DNA from: an uncultured Clostridium sp.
GTDB taxonomy: Bacteria > Bacillota > Clostridia > Lachnospirales > Lachnospiraceae
Assembly (NCBI GenBank): GCA_900552885.1
Contig: USBM01000022.1
Location: 1-15,679, forward strand
Direction of reading: 5' to 3'
Length of the DNA: 15,679 nt
Made by a program: the position numbers and the translations under genes. Positions 6,447 to 14,040 of the stretch are shown here, piece by piece; the first letter of the stretch is position 1; the number at the start of each line of letters is the position of its first letter. Below the pieces are notes generated by a model. That model saw nothing but the letters and a program-made list of their open reading frames with translations, did not search any database and was not told the origin of the DNA.

Positions 6447-6956
6447 ATGAAGAAATTTTTGAAAACGATACTATGGATTGCAATTATTGTCGGAGTATTA
6501 TTTGGTATTTACCATGTATTACCAGAGTATCCGCAGAACTTTGTGAAGTCATTTGTACAGCCGATCGTGAATAGTCAGGCTAAGACGAGAATCCAGCAGG
6601 TTCAGAATCTTGCGGCAGACGGTGTGGATGGACAGAACTATAAGACGGTTTTGGAGAAGAATACGGGTATGTCATGTTGGTCTTACAAGAAGGATGAGAC
6701 AACCGGTGTAGAGTATGTTATCTACATGGGTAATGGTGCAAGTGTCAACATGAAGGATTACAGTGATTATAAGGGCAAGCTTTATACAAGCTGTTCTGTG
6801 AAGTTTGAGTTTAAGATCACCGGTAACAGTGTTGATATTTATCCATACTTAGATGGCGTGAAGATGAATATTGAAGATGGCAAGCATGTAGACCAGAATA
6901 AGAAAGTGCGTGAGATTATCTTACAGCAGCTTTACGGTGGCGTACAGGAAGAGTAA
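6447..6956 (+). CDS. Hypothetical membrane-anchored protein, 169 aa
   Basis: Not recognised. Residues 1-3 are basic, followed by one hydrophobic segment (about 4-24) that acts as a signal anchor, or as a signal peptide without a lipobox. The remainder (about 30-169) should lie outside the membrane. It begins helical, then looks beta-rich (YVIYMGNGASVNM, KFEFKITGNSVDIYPYLDG). It has two cysteines. AGGAGG at about 6434-6439 gives a perfect ribosome binding site. It is 57 bp after the HD gene with no strong intervening promoter, so it is possibly co-transcribed. A strong terminator follows. Confidence 0.75.
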   Translation: MKKFLKTILWIAIIVGVLFGIYHVLPEYPQNFVKSFVQPIVNSQAKTRIQQVQNLAADGVDGQNYKTVLEKNTGMSCWSYKKDETTGVEYVIYMGNGASVNMKDYSDYKGKLYTSCSVKFEFKITGNSVDIYPYLDGVKMNIEDGKHVDQNKKVREIILQQLYGGVQEE

Positions 6957-6980
6957 TTACATAAAGAATGAATACTTAGA

Positions 6981-7012
6981 AAAAGACCGATGCAGATGCA
7001 CCGGTCTTTTTT
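6981..7012. terminator. Bidirectional Rho-independent terminator
   Basis: AAAAGACCG (6981-6989) pairs with CGGTCTTTT (7002-7010) around a 12-nt loop. The T-run on the right serves the (+) HD/anchored-protein unit, and the A-run on the left gives a T-run for the converging murG transcript. Confidence 0.85.
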
Positions 7013-7086
7013 AAAGAGTTGATATTTGTTCTATAGTAATTCTATATATTTGAAAAAGCTGCTACATATATTCTGTCTGGTATGGT

Positions 7087-8148
7087 CTATGCCAGTTCCT
7101 TGATCAGCTTCATGATCGTTCCGATGGAATCGGACATTTCGCTTTCTTCCATGGCTTTGATGTATTGCTCTTTGTGAGTGGATACATCGCGGATGGCATT
7201 CAGCAATGAGGCTTTGGAAAGTTCCTCTTCCTCGATCACATAAGAAAATCCGTTCTTCTTGAATGACTTTGCGTTCAGAATCTGATCGCCACGGCTGGCA
7301 GCCTTTGAAAGCGGAATCAGAATGTTTGGCTTTTTAAGGGCTAATAATTCGCAGATGGCATTGGCACCTGCTCTGGAAATGACCAGATCGCATAAGGCAA
7401 ACAGATCGCGCAGCTCTTTGGAGATATATTCAAACTGTACATATCCCGGTTTGTCGGTTAAAGCTTCGTCAAGGTGTCCTTTTCCACATAGATGGATCAC
7501 CTGAAAGTCAGGCAGAATATCATCTAAGCTTTCTCTGACTGCATTGTTGATGACAACACTTCCGCTGCTTCCGCCGATGATCAGGATGGTAGGTTTGCCG
7601 GCATCTAATCCGCAAAATGTTGCCGCAGCCTCTTTGCTTCCCTCGAATAATTCCCGTCGGATCGGAGTTCCGGTAAGAACAGCTTTGCCCTCCGGTAACA
7701 GATCAAATGTTTCCCGGAAGTTGCAGCATACCTTGCTGGCAGATGGAATACAGATCTTATTGGCTAATCCCGGTGTCATATCAGATTCGTGAATGATCGC
7801 CGGAATATGATTCTTCTTAGCGGCAAGCACGACAGGAACGGCTACGAAACCACCCTTGGAAAAGACAACATCAGGTTTGATCTTCTTAAGAATACGATTC
7901 GCTTCGCCAAATCCTTTGATCACACGGAACGGATCGGAGAAGTTTTTAAGATCAAAATACCGTCTTAATTTTCCGGAGGAGATTCCGTAATAAGGAATGC
8001 CCATGTCTTCAATCAGTTTTTTCTCAATGCCGTTATAAGAACCGATATAAGATACTTCGAATCCGGCTTCTTTGAGACTTGGCAATAATGCAATATTCGG
8101 TGTTACATGACCGGCGGTTCCACCGCCGGTTAGAACGATCTTCTTCAT
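7087..8148 (-). CDS. murG: MurG: lipid I to lipid II GlcNAc transferase
   Basis: MurG adds N-acetylglucosamine from UDP-GlcNAc to lipid I on the inner face of the membrane, completing the peptidoglycan precursor lipid II. It is a GT-B fold enzyme. Visible motifs are the N-terminal GGGTAGHV at 8-15, SKGGFVAVP at 97-105, IHESDMTPGLANK at 119-131, the second Rossmann loop GGSSGS at 192-197, the UDP-GlcNAc-binding SRAGANAICELLAL at 258-271, and ASRGDQILNA at 284-293. The 353-aa length is normal. The HESD and ASRGDQ forms resemble streptococcal-type MurG rather than the HEQN form usual in dcw-cluster enzymes. ATG 8148 has AAGGAG 7 nt upstream. It lies 16 bp after the TSCPD gene, with no other cell-wall gene nearby. 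Confidence 0.95.
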   Translation of the reverse strand: MKKIVLTGGGTAGHVTPNIALLPSLKEAGFEVSYIGSYNGIEKKLIEDMGIPYYGISSGKLRRYFDLKNFSDPFRVIKGFGEANRILKKIKPDVVFSKGGFVAVPVVLAAKKNHIPAIIHESDMTPGLANKICIPSASKVCCNFRETFDLLPEGKAVLTGTPIRRELFEGSKEAAATFCGLDAGKPTILIIGGSSGSVVINNAVRESLDDILPDFQVIHLCGKGHLDEALTDKPGYVQFEYISKELRDLFALCDLVISRAGANAICELLALKKPNILIPLSKAASRGDQILNAKSFKKNGFSYVIEEEELSKASLLNAIRDVSTHKEQYIKAMEESEMSDSIGTIMKLIKELA

Positions 8149-8164
8149 AACAATCTCCTTTGAA

Positions 8165-8407
8165 CTATTCGTTAATTGCCTGCTTTAACGCTTTGGCAAG
8201 CTGATCCGGGCAGGAAGTACCTTTGAAGCCGCATTGGATTCCCTCCATGCGGGCGATCGCATCGTGAACATCCATTCCTTCTACTAAACGGGCAACGCCT
8301 TGGGTATTACCGTTACATCCGCCGTAGAATTTCACGCCGGTTACCTTTCCGTCTACAATATCAAAATCAATCTTCTGTGCACAAACACCTTGTGGCTTGT
8401 ATGTCAT
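8165..8407 (-). CDS. TSCPD domain protein, TIGR03905 family
   Basis: A compact 80-aa protein named for the motif T-S-C-P-D, present at residues 64-68. Four cysteines (C9, C31, C59, C66) in the family's spacing suggest metal or iron-sulfur binding. Related domains occur at the C-terminus of B12-dependent ribonucleotide reductases, but the free-standing protein has no established function. ATG 8407 is chosen because GAGGG lies 6 nt upstream; an in-frame ATG at 8425 precedes that ribosome binding site. It is the first gene of a two-gene minus-strand operon with murG. Confidence 0.9.
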   Translation of the reverse strand: MTYKPQGVCAQKIDFDIVDGKVTGVKFYGGCNGNTQGVARLVEGMDVHDAIARMEGIQCGFKGTSCPDQLAKALKQAINE

Positions 8408-8439
8408 ATGAATCCCTCTTTCCATTTGTATGATTAAGA

Positions 8440-8468
8440 ATTATAACACAGGAAATCTGTTTTGTGAA
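8440..8468 (-). promoter_or_regulatory. Sigma-A promoter of the TSCPD-murG operon
   Basis: On the minus strand TTCACA (8468-8463), a 17-bp spacer, and a perfect TATAAT (8445-8440). The leader to ATG 8407 is about 25 nt. Confidence 0.75.
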
Positions 8469-8557
8469 TGCATTAGAATATTGTCGAATGAAATCAGAAA
8501 TGAAAAGGAAATGCTGAAAATACGCCAAATAACAAGGAATACTACGAGCGGATATAG

Positions 8558-8586
8558 TTGAGTTTGATAAGATTGCCTTGTAAACT
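8558..8586 (+). promoter_or_regulatory. Candidate promoter for the 296-aa protein gene
   Basis: TTGAGT (8558-8563) and TAAACT (8581-8586) are 17 bp apart; each matches consensus at four of six positions. A perfect 14-bp palindrome, TGCCCTTTAGGGCA (8605-8618), follows in the predicted 5' leader, about 20-25 bp past the -10. That is a typical position for an operator or an early RNA hairpin. Confidence 0.35.
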
Positions 8587-8647
8587 ATTTCTTAGAAACG
8601 GACATGCCCTTTAGGGCAAATTATCAAGGATAATAGGAAGGGATACT

Positions 8648-9538
8648 ATGATTACGGAATTTGTTATGAATCATTTATTTATGAGCAGTATTGTGTTATT
8701 TGGAGTAGTTACTATTTTTTTGCAGTGGCTGATGACAATGTCACTCAAAGGATATGTGAAAGCGTCTGCCAATATGAAGACGACCAGGAAAAAGTTGCTA
8801 ATGAATCTGAAAAATCAGTTTGAAACGATTTATGGCATGAATTATCAGGTGCGCAACATTTCATCATATGTGGACAAGTACCTACTCAAAATGAGGTTTT
8901 TGGGATTACCGTTTTCAACATGGGAGAGAGTTCCGTTTTTAAGTGTTGGGATAGCAACAATGATTGCCGGTGGAGAGGCAGGTTATTGTTATTGGACGAA
9001 ACAGCCTGCAGTATTGTATGCAGAGATAGGATTTTCTTATGGCGCATATTGTGTTATGCAGTTTGTTGCTTATCAGGCATGCTCTGTCCGGAACAGGCGG
9101 CAGCAGATACATATTCAACTGGTAGATTATTTAGAGAATTATCTGACCAACCGCTTGATCCGGACGAAGGTGGGAAGTGGGGACGTTAAGGTGTTAGATG
9201 CAGAGATGGAGGCTGCATTTATGGAAGGAAAAGCGAAGGCGAAAGAATTAAAAAATGTAATCTTGGAGGAGGATAAGGCAAAAACCAGAAAGAAAGAGAA
9301 AGTAAAGAAACAGGAAGAAACGGAAGAGGATATGGAGATGTTGAAACGGCTGCTTCGGGATATGGGGAATAAGAGCAGGGCAGACGGAGAGAATTTAACA
9401 GAGCATGATACAGCGGATGAGGCGGGCGTGGAAAAAACGGCAAAAGATACCGCTGTGGATGAGGTGGCTGCCGGAGAAGAGATGGAGCAGTCGGATATCG
9501 AATTGTTAGAAGAGTTTGTGCAGAGTTTTTTGGCATAA
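8648..9538 (+). CDS. Hypothetical membrane protein with acidic coiled-coil tail, 296 aa
   Basis: Not recognised. Three hydrophobic segments are visible: about 10-33, 94-112 and 119-140. Between the first two is a basic helical region (about 38-85). The C-terminal half (about 150-296) is hydrophilic and charged: a Lys/Glu-rich predicted coiled coil (about 195-240), then an acidic, low-complexity stretch rich in Asp, Glu and Ala. AGGAAGG lies about 6 nt before ATG 8648. It ends 45 bp before the PdaA-like gene, so the two may be co-expressed, but nothing in the sequence gives a reaction. Confidence 0.75.
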   Translation: MITEFVMNHLFMSSIVLFGVVTIFLQWLMTMSLKGYVKASANMKTTRKKLLMNLKNQFETIYGMNYQVRNISSYVDKYLLKMRFLGLPFSTWERVPFLSVGIATMIAGGEAGYCYWTKQPAVLYAEIGFSYGAYCVMQFVAYQACSVRNRRQQIHIQLVDYLENYLTNRLIRTKVGSGDVKVLDAEMEAAFMEGKAKAKELKNVILEEDKAKTRKKEKVKKQEETEEDMEMLKRLLRDMGNKSRADGENLTEHDTADEAGVEKTAKDTAVDEVAAGEEMEQSDIELLEEFVQSFLA

Positions 9539-9560
9539 AGTGAGGATCACATAATATAAT
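9530..9560 (+). promoter_or_regulatory. Possible promoter for the PdaA-like gene
   Basis: A perfect TATAAT (9555-9560) lies 19 bp after TTGGCA (9530-9535), which itself overlaps the end of the preceding gene. CATAATA within the same run resembles a sporulation sigma -10, but I found no matching -35 at the right spacing. Confidence 0.35.
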
Positions 9561-9583
9561 GATAAAAAACGGACGGATTCAAT

Positions 9584-10507
9584 GTGGCACAACAATTAGG
9601 TAGAAAACAAAAGAAGATACTATGCACGTTAGGTATGCTGGCAGTAGTGCTGGCAGTCGCATGGGGATATACCTATTCGAAGAATAGTGGATCAGATCAG
9701 AATGGGAAGGTTGGGACGGAATCGGCAAATGAAAAAGGGTCTTCGGCAGAGGATACAACTACGCAGGAAGCAACCGAAAAGGAGCGTGTGATCGTGGAAG
9801 ATACGGATTATGACAGTATCGACAACATGTTGTATGGATGGTGGTTTAAGAGAAATGATAATCATGAGGTATCCGGTTGCCAGGATGATTTTGATATTAC
9901 GGAATATCAGGCGTATTACCGAGTGCCTGTCAGTGAAAAGAAAATGTATATTACATTCGATTGTGGATATGAAAATGGATACACAGCGGATATTCTCGAT
10001 GTATTAAAAGAAGAGGGAGTACCCGCTGCCTTTTTTGTGACGCAGACATTTATCCGGGACAATGTGGAGTTGACAAAGAGGATGAAAGAAGAGGGACATC
10101 TGGTATGTAATCATACCGTTACGCATCCGTCTATGCCGTCAAAGTCCGTGAAAGAGCAGCAGGAAGAGCTGCTTACCTGTGAGACATATATGAAAGAAGC
10201 AACTGGATATGAGATGGATCTGTTTTTCCGCCCGCCGCGGGGAGAGTATAGTAAACGGACCCTTCAGGTGGCGAAGGATCTTGGTTATACAACGATATTC
10301 TGGTCGATGGCATATTTAGATTATGATGTCAATAATCAGCCAACCCCGGAGCATGTGATCGAACATTTTGCAAAGTATTATCATCCAGGAGCGATTCCGC
10401 TTATACACAATGTGTCTCAGGCAAATCATGACGCACTTAAGACGGTATTGCAGAATCTGAAGAAGGAAGGATACACGTTTGGCACATTATATGATCTGTT
10501 GCAGTAA
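9584..10507 (+). CDS. pdaA: PdaA-like polysaccharide deacetylase (delta-lactam-biosynthetic type)
   Basis: A carbohydrate esterase family 4 enzyme. In Bacillus, PdaA removes the N-acetyl group from muramic acid during formation of spore-cortex muramic delta-lactam. One hydrophobic segment (about 11-29) anchors or exports it. A Ser/Thr/Glu-rich linker follows to about 75, then the catalytic domain. Signature pieces are YGWWFKRNDNHE at 84-95, metal-binding TFDCGYENGYT at 124-134 (Cys where many have Asn or Asp), H177 and H181 (HTVTH), RPPRGEYS at 216-223, and the C-terminal IHNVSQANHDAL at 274-285. These match PdaA better than generic chitooligosaccharide deacetylases. The start is GTG 9584, giving an intact hydrophobic segment; its ribosome binding site is weak (GGACGGA). 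The cortex role is inferred from the family. Confidence 0.88.
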   Translation: MAQQLGRKQKKILCTLGMLAVVLAVAWGYTYSKNSGSDQNGKVGTESANEKGSSAEDTTTQEATEKERVIVEDTDYDSIDNMLYGWWFKRNDNHEVSGCQDDFDITEYQAYYRVPVSEKKMYITFDCGYENGYTADILDVLKEEGVPAAFFVTQTFIRDNVELTKRMKEEGHLVCNHTVTHPSMPSKSVKEQQEELLTCETYMKEATGYEMDLFFRPPRGEYSKRTLQVAKDLGYTTIFWSMAYLDYDVNNQPTPEHVIEHFAKYYHPGAIPLIHNVSQANHDALKTVLQNLKKEGYTFGTLYDLLQ

Positions 10508-10589
10508 TTAACAGGTGGAAATAAAATGCATAAATCACAGGAATAAAAATCACTAAAATGATGAAAATAAGATTGTGAAGAATAAATGA

Positions 10590-10618
10590 TTGATATTTTC
10601 ATAGGCTTTTGTTAAAAT
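10590..10618 (+). promoter_or_regulatory. Sigma-A promoter of pgi
   Basis: TTGATA (10590-10595), a 17-bp spacer and TAAAAT (10613-10618). The leader to ATG 10697 is about 70 nt. The 10508-10589 stretch upstream shows no clear terminator for the preceding gene. Confidence 0.7.
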
Positions 10619-10696
10619 ATAGGTTGGTTTTGAGGGAAAAATAAGAGCAGGGATGCAACAATACCTGTGCCAATAAGAACAAAGGAGAGCAAAGAG

Positions 10697-12061
10697 ATGG
10701 CAGAAAGCATTAGTTTTGACTATAGCAATGCGATGTTCATGGTAGATGACAGTGATATCGCAGCTATGAAAGACAGAGTTTTAGAGGCAAAGAAGACACT
10801 TTTGGACAGAACTGGTGAAGGAAATGATTTCCTTGGCTGGATTGATCTTCCGGTAAACTATGATAAGGAAGAGTTCAATCGTATCAAAGCAGCAGCAAAG
10901 AAGATTCAGAGTGATTCCGATATTTTATTAGTAATTGGTATTGGTGGTTCTTATCTTGGAGCAAGAGCTGCGATTGAGGCATTGCGCCATACATTTTATA
11001 ATGTAATCGACAAAGATATGAGACAGGGATGTCCAGAGATCTATTTCTGTGGTAATAATATAAGCTCAACATACCTTGAGCATTTGTTAGAGGTAGTTGG
11101 TGATAGAGATTTTTCCATTAACATAATTTCCAAGTCGGGAACAACAACAGAGCCTGCGATTGCATTCCGCTTGTTCCGTAAGTTGTTGATTGAGAAGTAC
11201 GGTGAGAAGGAAGCTGCTAAGAGAATCTATGCAACAACTGATAAGGAAAAGGGTGCACTTAAAAAGTTAGCAGATGAGGAAGGCTTTGAGACATTCGTTG
11301 TACCGGATGATGTAGGAGGAAGATTCTCCGTTCTTACAGCAGTTGGTTTGCTTCCGATCGCAGTCAGTGGTGCAGATATCAAACAGTTGATGGTTGGTGC
11401 AGCAACGGCAAGACAGACCTGCTTAGAGGCTGATTTTGAGCATAATGATGCATTGCAGTATGCAGCACTTCGTAATATTCTTCGTGAGAAGGGCAAGACG
11501 ATGGAGATTCTTGCTAACTATACACCATCTGTTCATTACATTGGTGAGTGGTGGAAGCAGTTGTTTGGTGAGTCAGAAGGTAAGGATGGTAAAGGTATCT
11601 ACCCTACAGCTTGCGACTTTACAACCGATTTACATTCTCTTGGTCAGTTTATTCAGGATGGTACGAAGAATCATATTGAGACAGTTGTCAATATCGGATC
11701 TCCAAGACGTAAGATCATTATGGAGCAGGAAGATGATGATTTAGATGGATTGAATTATCTTGCGGGAAGAACGGTAGATTATATCAACAAGCAGGCAATG
11801 AACGGAACCGTTCTTGCTCATGTAGATGGTGAGATTCCAAACCTTATGATCACAGTTCCTTATATGTCAGAGTTTAACTTGGGTGAGTTATTCTACTTCT
11901 TCGAGTTCGCTTGTGGTGTATCTGGCTATGTATTAGGCGTTAACCCATTCAACCAGCCGGGTGTAGAGAGCTACAAGAAGAACATGTTCGCATTACTTGG
12001 TAAGCCTGGTTTCGAAGAGCAGAGAAAAGTTCTTTTAGAGAGAATGAAGAAAGAGAAATAA
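10697..12061 (+). CDS. pgi: Glucose-6-phosphate isomerase
   Basis: Interconverts glucose 6-phosphate and fructose 6-phosphate in glycolysis and gluconeogenesis, in the cytoplasm. Both family signatures are present: DVGGRFSVLTAVG (205-217) and YVLGVNPFNQPGVESYKK near the C-terminus. The sugar-phosphate-binding segments IGIGGSYLGAR (80-90) and SKSGTTTEPA (145-154) are intact, as is GKDGKGIYPTACDFTTDLHSLGQ. The length of about 454 aa fits the shorter bacterial form of Firmicutes. ATG 10697 has AAAGGAG 9 nt upstream; GTG 10667 is in frame but precedes that site. It is a single-gene unit with its own promoter and terminator. Its codon choice differs slightly from its neighbours, with more CTT, as often seen in highly expressed genes. 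Confidence 0.97.
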   Translation: MAESISFDYSNAMFMVDDSDIAAMKDRVLEAKKTLLDRTGEGNDFLGWIDLPVNYDKEEFNRIKAAAKKIQSDSDILLVIGIGGSYLGARAAIEALRHTFYNVIDKDMRQGCPEIYFCGNNISSTYLEHLLEVVGDRDFSINIISKSGTTTEPAIAFRLFRKLLIEKYGEKEAAKRIYATTDKEKGALKKLADEEGFETFVVPDDVGGRFSVLTAVGLLPIAVSGADIKQLMVGAATARQTCLEADFEHNDALQYAALRNILREKGKTMEILANYTPSVHYIGEWWKQLFGESEGKDGKGIYPTACDFTTDLHSLGQFIQDGTKNHIETVVNIGSPRRKIIMEQEDDDLDGLNYLAGRTVDYINKQAMNGTVLAHVDGEIPNLMITVPYMSEFNLGELFYFFEFACGVSGYVLGVNPFNQPGVESYKKNMFALLGKPGFEEQRKVLLERMKKEK

Positions 12062-12108
12062 GAATGATGGTACAAGATACCATGAATTGATATAATTTAT
12101 AAGTGTTG

Positions 12109-12147
12109 ATTGCCGGAACAGATAGCATGCTGTTCCGGTAATTTTTA
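12109..12147 (+). terminator. Rho-independent terminator of pgi
   Basis: A 13-bp stem, ATTGCCGGAACAG (12109-12121) with CTGTTCCGGTAAT (12130-12142; one G-T pair), an 8-nt loop and a T-run. It is the strongest GC stem among the terminators here. Confidence 0.92.
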
Positions 12148-12229
12148 TGTTGGTATGTATAAATGCGGGAAATCGAAAACTGATGCGGGCTAAACGGTTT
12201 GTGAAAATGATTTGATAAGGGGATTTTAC

Positions 12230-12258
12230 TTGTGTTTTTCAATGCAACCAAGTATAAT
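12230..12258 (+). promoter_or_regulatory. malQ promoter P1
   Basis: TTGTGT (12230-12235), a 17-bp spacer and a perfect TATAAT (12253-12258). It lies about 110 bp before the malQ start codon. Confidence 0.6.
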
Positions 12259-12275
12259 ATAATACTGTTGTGTAA

Positions 12276-12304
12276 TTGACGAATGCACAATTAGATGATA
12301 TAAA
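12276..12304 (+). promoter_or_regulatory. malQ promoter P2
   Basis: TTGACG (12276-12281), a 17-bp spacer and TATAAA (12299-12304), 18 bp after the -10 of P1. It gives a leader of about 55 nt. The two could be used under different conditions, or only one may be active. Confidence 0.6.
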
Positions 12305-12367
12305 ATATATTAGATATTTGATGAGACAAAGTCTATTAAAGGAACGTGAGTGTGGAGGAATCATATC

Positions 12368-13906
12368 ATGGCAGATAATTCGAATTCTAGATTGGGGTTG
12401 GGTTATGACAAATATGCAGGAATACTTGCACATCCAACATCATTTCCGGGTTCTTATGGAATTGGGGATCTGGGACCGGGCGCATATGCATTTATAGATT
12501 TTTTGGAGAGATCGGGTTTGAATCTCTGGCAGGTGTTGCCGCTTGGGCATACCGGTTTTGGTGATTCTCCGTATCAGCCGTTTTCTTCTTTTGCGGGACA
12601 GCCGTTGATCATCAGCATTGATGATCTCCGTCAGGCAGGTCTTTTATGGGATGAAGACTTCAGCGAGATGCCTCAGTGGGATCCGTGTAAGATTGAGTAT
12701 GGAAAGGCGATTGAATTTAAGACCGGATTGCTGAAGAAGGCGTATGAGCGTTATCAGGATCCGAATGTTCAGGATGCATATTCAACCAGCGAGGATTTTG
12801 CAACAGAGTACAATACATTCTGTAAGGAGTCTGAATGGTTAGATGATTATGCATTATTTATGGCAGGGAAGGATTATTTCCAGGGCGCGCCATGGTATAT
12901 GTGGGAAGATTCGCTGAAGAAACCGACTGCGAAGCAGAAGGCAGAGTGGATGAGCAAGCTTGCTGTAGAGGTAGAATACTATCGCTTTATCCAATTTCTG
13001 TTCTATAGACAGTGGGAGGCACTTAAGCAATATGCAAACGATAAGGGTATCAAGATAGTTGGAGATATTCCGATCTTTGTTGCATGGGACAGTGTGGATG
13101 TATGGTGCAATAAGAAGTTATTTGATCTGGATTCGAAGGGTTATCCGAAGACAGTTGCCGGCGTACCGCCGGATTATTTCTCGGCAACCGGACAGTTGTG
13201 GGGAAATCCACTTTATAAGTGGAGTGAGCATACCAAAACCGGTTATGAATGGTGGTTTAAAAGAATACGTCATCAGTTGAAGTTGGCAGACTTTCTGCGG
13301 ATTGACCATTTCAGGGGATTTGATAAATATTGGGCGATTCCTTATGGAGAAGAGACGGCTGTGAATGGCAAATGGAAGGAAGCACCGGGTGTGAATTTCT
13401 TCACACAGTTAGAGGCAACACTTGGTTACCATATGCCAATTATTGCAGAGGATCTGGGTGAGATCGATCAGTCAGTCATTGATCTGCGTGATAAGTTCGG
13501 GCTTCCGGGTATGAAGATCTTGCAGTTTGGATTTGAGAATCCGGATGAGAACAGTTTCCTGCCACATAACTTTATTCGCAACTGTGTATGCTATACAGGT
13601 ACACATGATAATGATACGACACTTGGCTGGTATCAGAAGTGTTATGAACAGTCAAGAGATAAATTAAGAAGATATTATAATACAGATGGAGGAGATGTGT
13701 GCTGGACTTTGATCCGTGCGTGTTTTTCTTCCGTTGCAAATATGGCGATCGTGCCGATGCAGGATGTTCTTTGCTTAGATTCCTGGGCGAGAATGAATAC
13801 ACCGGGTGTTGGCGAAGGTAACTGGGCATGGAGATTCCGTATGGAAGATATGAATGCACCGTTAGAGCGCAGGTTGTATGAGACGGCCAAGCTATATGGC
13901 AGATAG
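12368..13906 (+). CDS. malQ: 4-alpha-glucanotransferase (amylomaltase)
   Basis: A glycoside hydrolase family 77 enzyme that moves 1,4-alpha-glucan segments between maltodextrins, releasing glucose; it works in maltodextrin and glycogen metabolism in the cytoplasm. Catalytic residues are all visible: nucleophile D313 in RIDHFRGF, acid/base E361 in IIAEDLGE, and D414 in GTHDNDTTLGW. Other family blocks are HPTSFPGSYGIGDLG (22-36), QVLPLGHTGFGDSPYQ (55-70), GDIPIFVAWDSVDVW (232-246) and GVPPDYFSATGQLWGNPLY (265-283). The 512-aa length is normal. ATG 12368 has GGAGG about 10 nt upstream. Neighbouring pgi fits sugar entry into glycolysis, but pgi has its own terminator, so the two are separate units. 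Confidence 0.97.
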   Translation: MADNSNSRLGLGYDKYAGILAHPTSFPGSYGIGDLGPGAYAFIDFLERSGLNLWQVLPLGHTGFGDSPYQPFSSFAGQPLIISIDDLRQAGLLWDEDFSEMPQWDPCKIEYGKAIEFKTGLLKKAYERYQDPNVQDAYSTSEDFATEYNTFCKESEWLDDYALFMAGKDYFQGAPWYMWEDSLKKPTAKQKAEWMSKLAVEVEYYRFIQFLFYRQWEALKQYANDKGIKIVGDIPIFVAWDSVDVWCNKKLFDLDSKGYPKTVAGVPPDYFSATGQLWGNPLYKWSEHTKTGYEWWFKRIRHQLKLADFLRIDHFRGFDKYWAIPYGEETAVNGKWKEAPGVNFFTQLEATLGYHMPIIAEDLGEIDQSVIDLRDKFGLPGMKILQFGFENPDENSFLPHNFIRNCVCYTGTHDNDTTLGWYQKCYEQSRDKLRRYYNTDGGDVCWTLIRACFSSVANMAIVPMQDVLCLDSWARMNTPGVGEGNWAWRFRMEDMNAPLERRLYETAKLYGR

Positions 13907-14040
13907 AGAGCAATGGAGTGGCAGAAGCTGCGAGGAAGCAATGGTTGTTCTGTGATCACGTGGTCTATGGAAATTGGGAAAGTGTGATATGCAGGATCGT
14001 GAAATGGTTTGCTAGGGAGATATGGAATAAGGAGTTAGAG

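Noticed and set aside
9545..9560. A sigma-G/sigma-F promoter for the PdaA-like gene
   Set aside because: CATAATA fits the -10, but no -35 match is found at the required spacing, so only a weak sigma-A candidate is listed.
12191..12202. A CcpA cre box before malQ
   Set aside because: Aligned on its CG centre, the TAAACGGTTTGT region misses several required cre positions on both strands.
13918..14040. An N-terminal extension of plsC from GTG 13918
   Set aside because: The added 41 residues are unlike the family, and a good ribosome binding site precedes ATG 14041.
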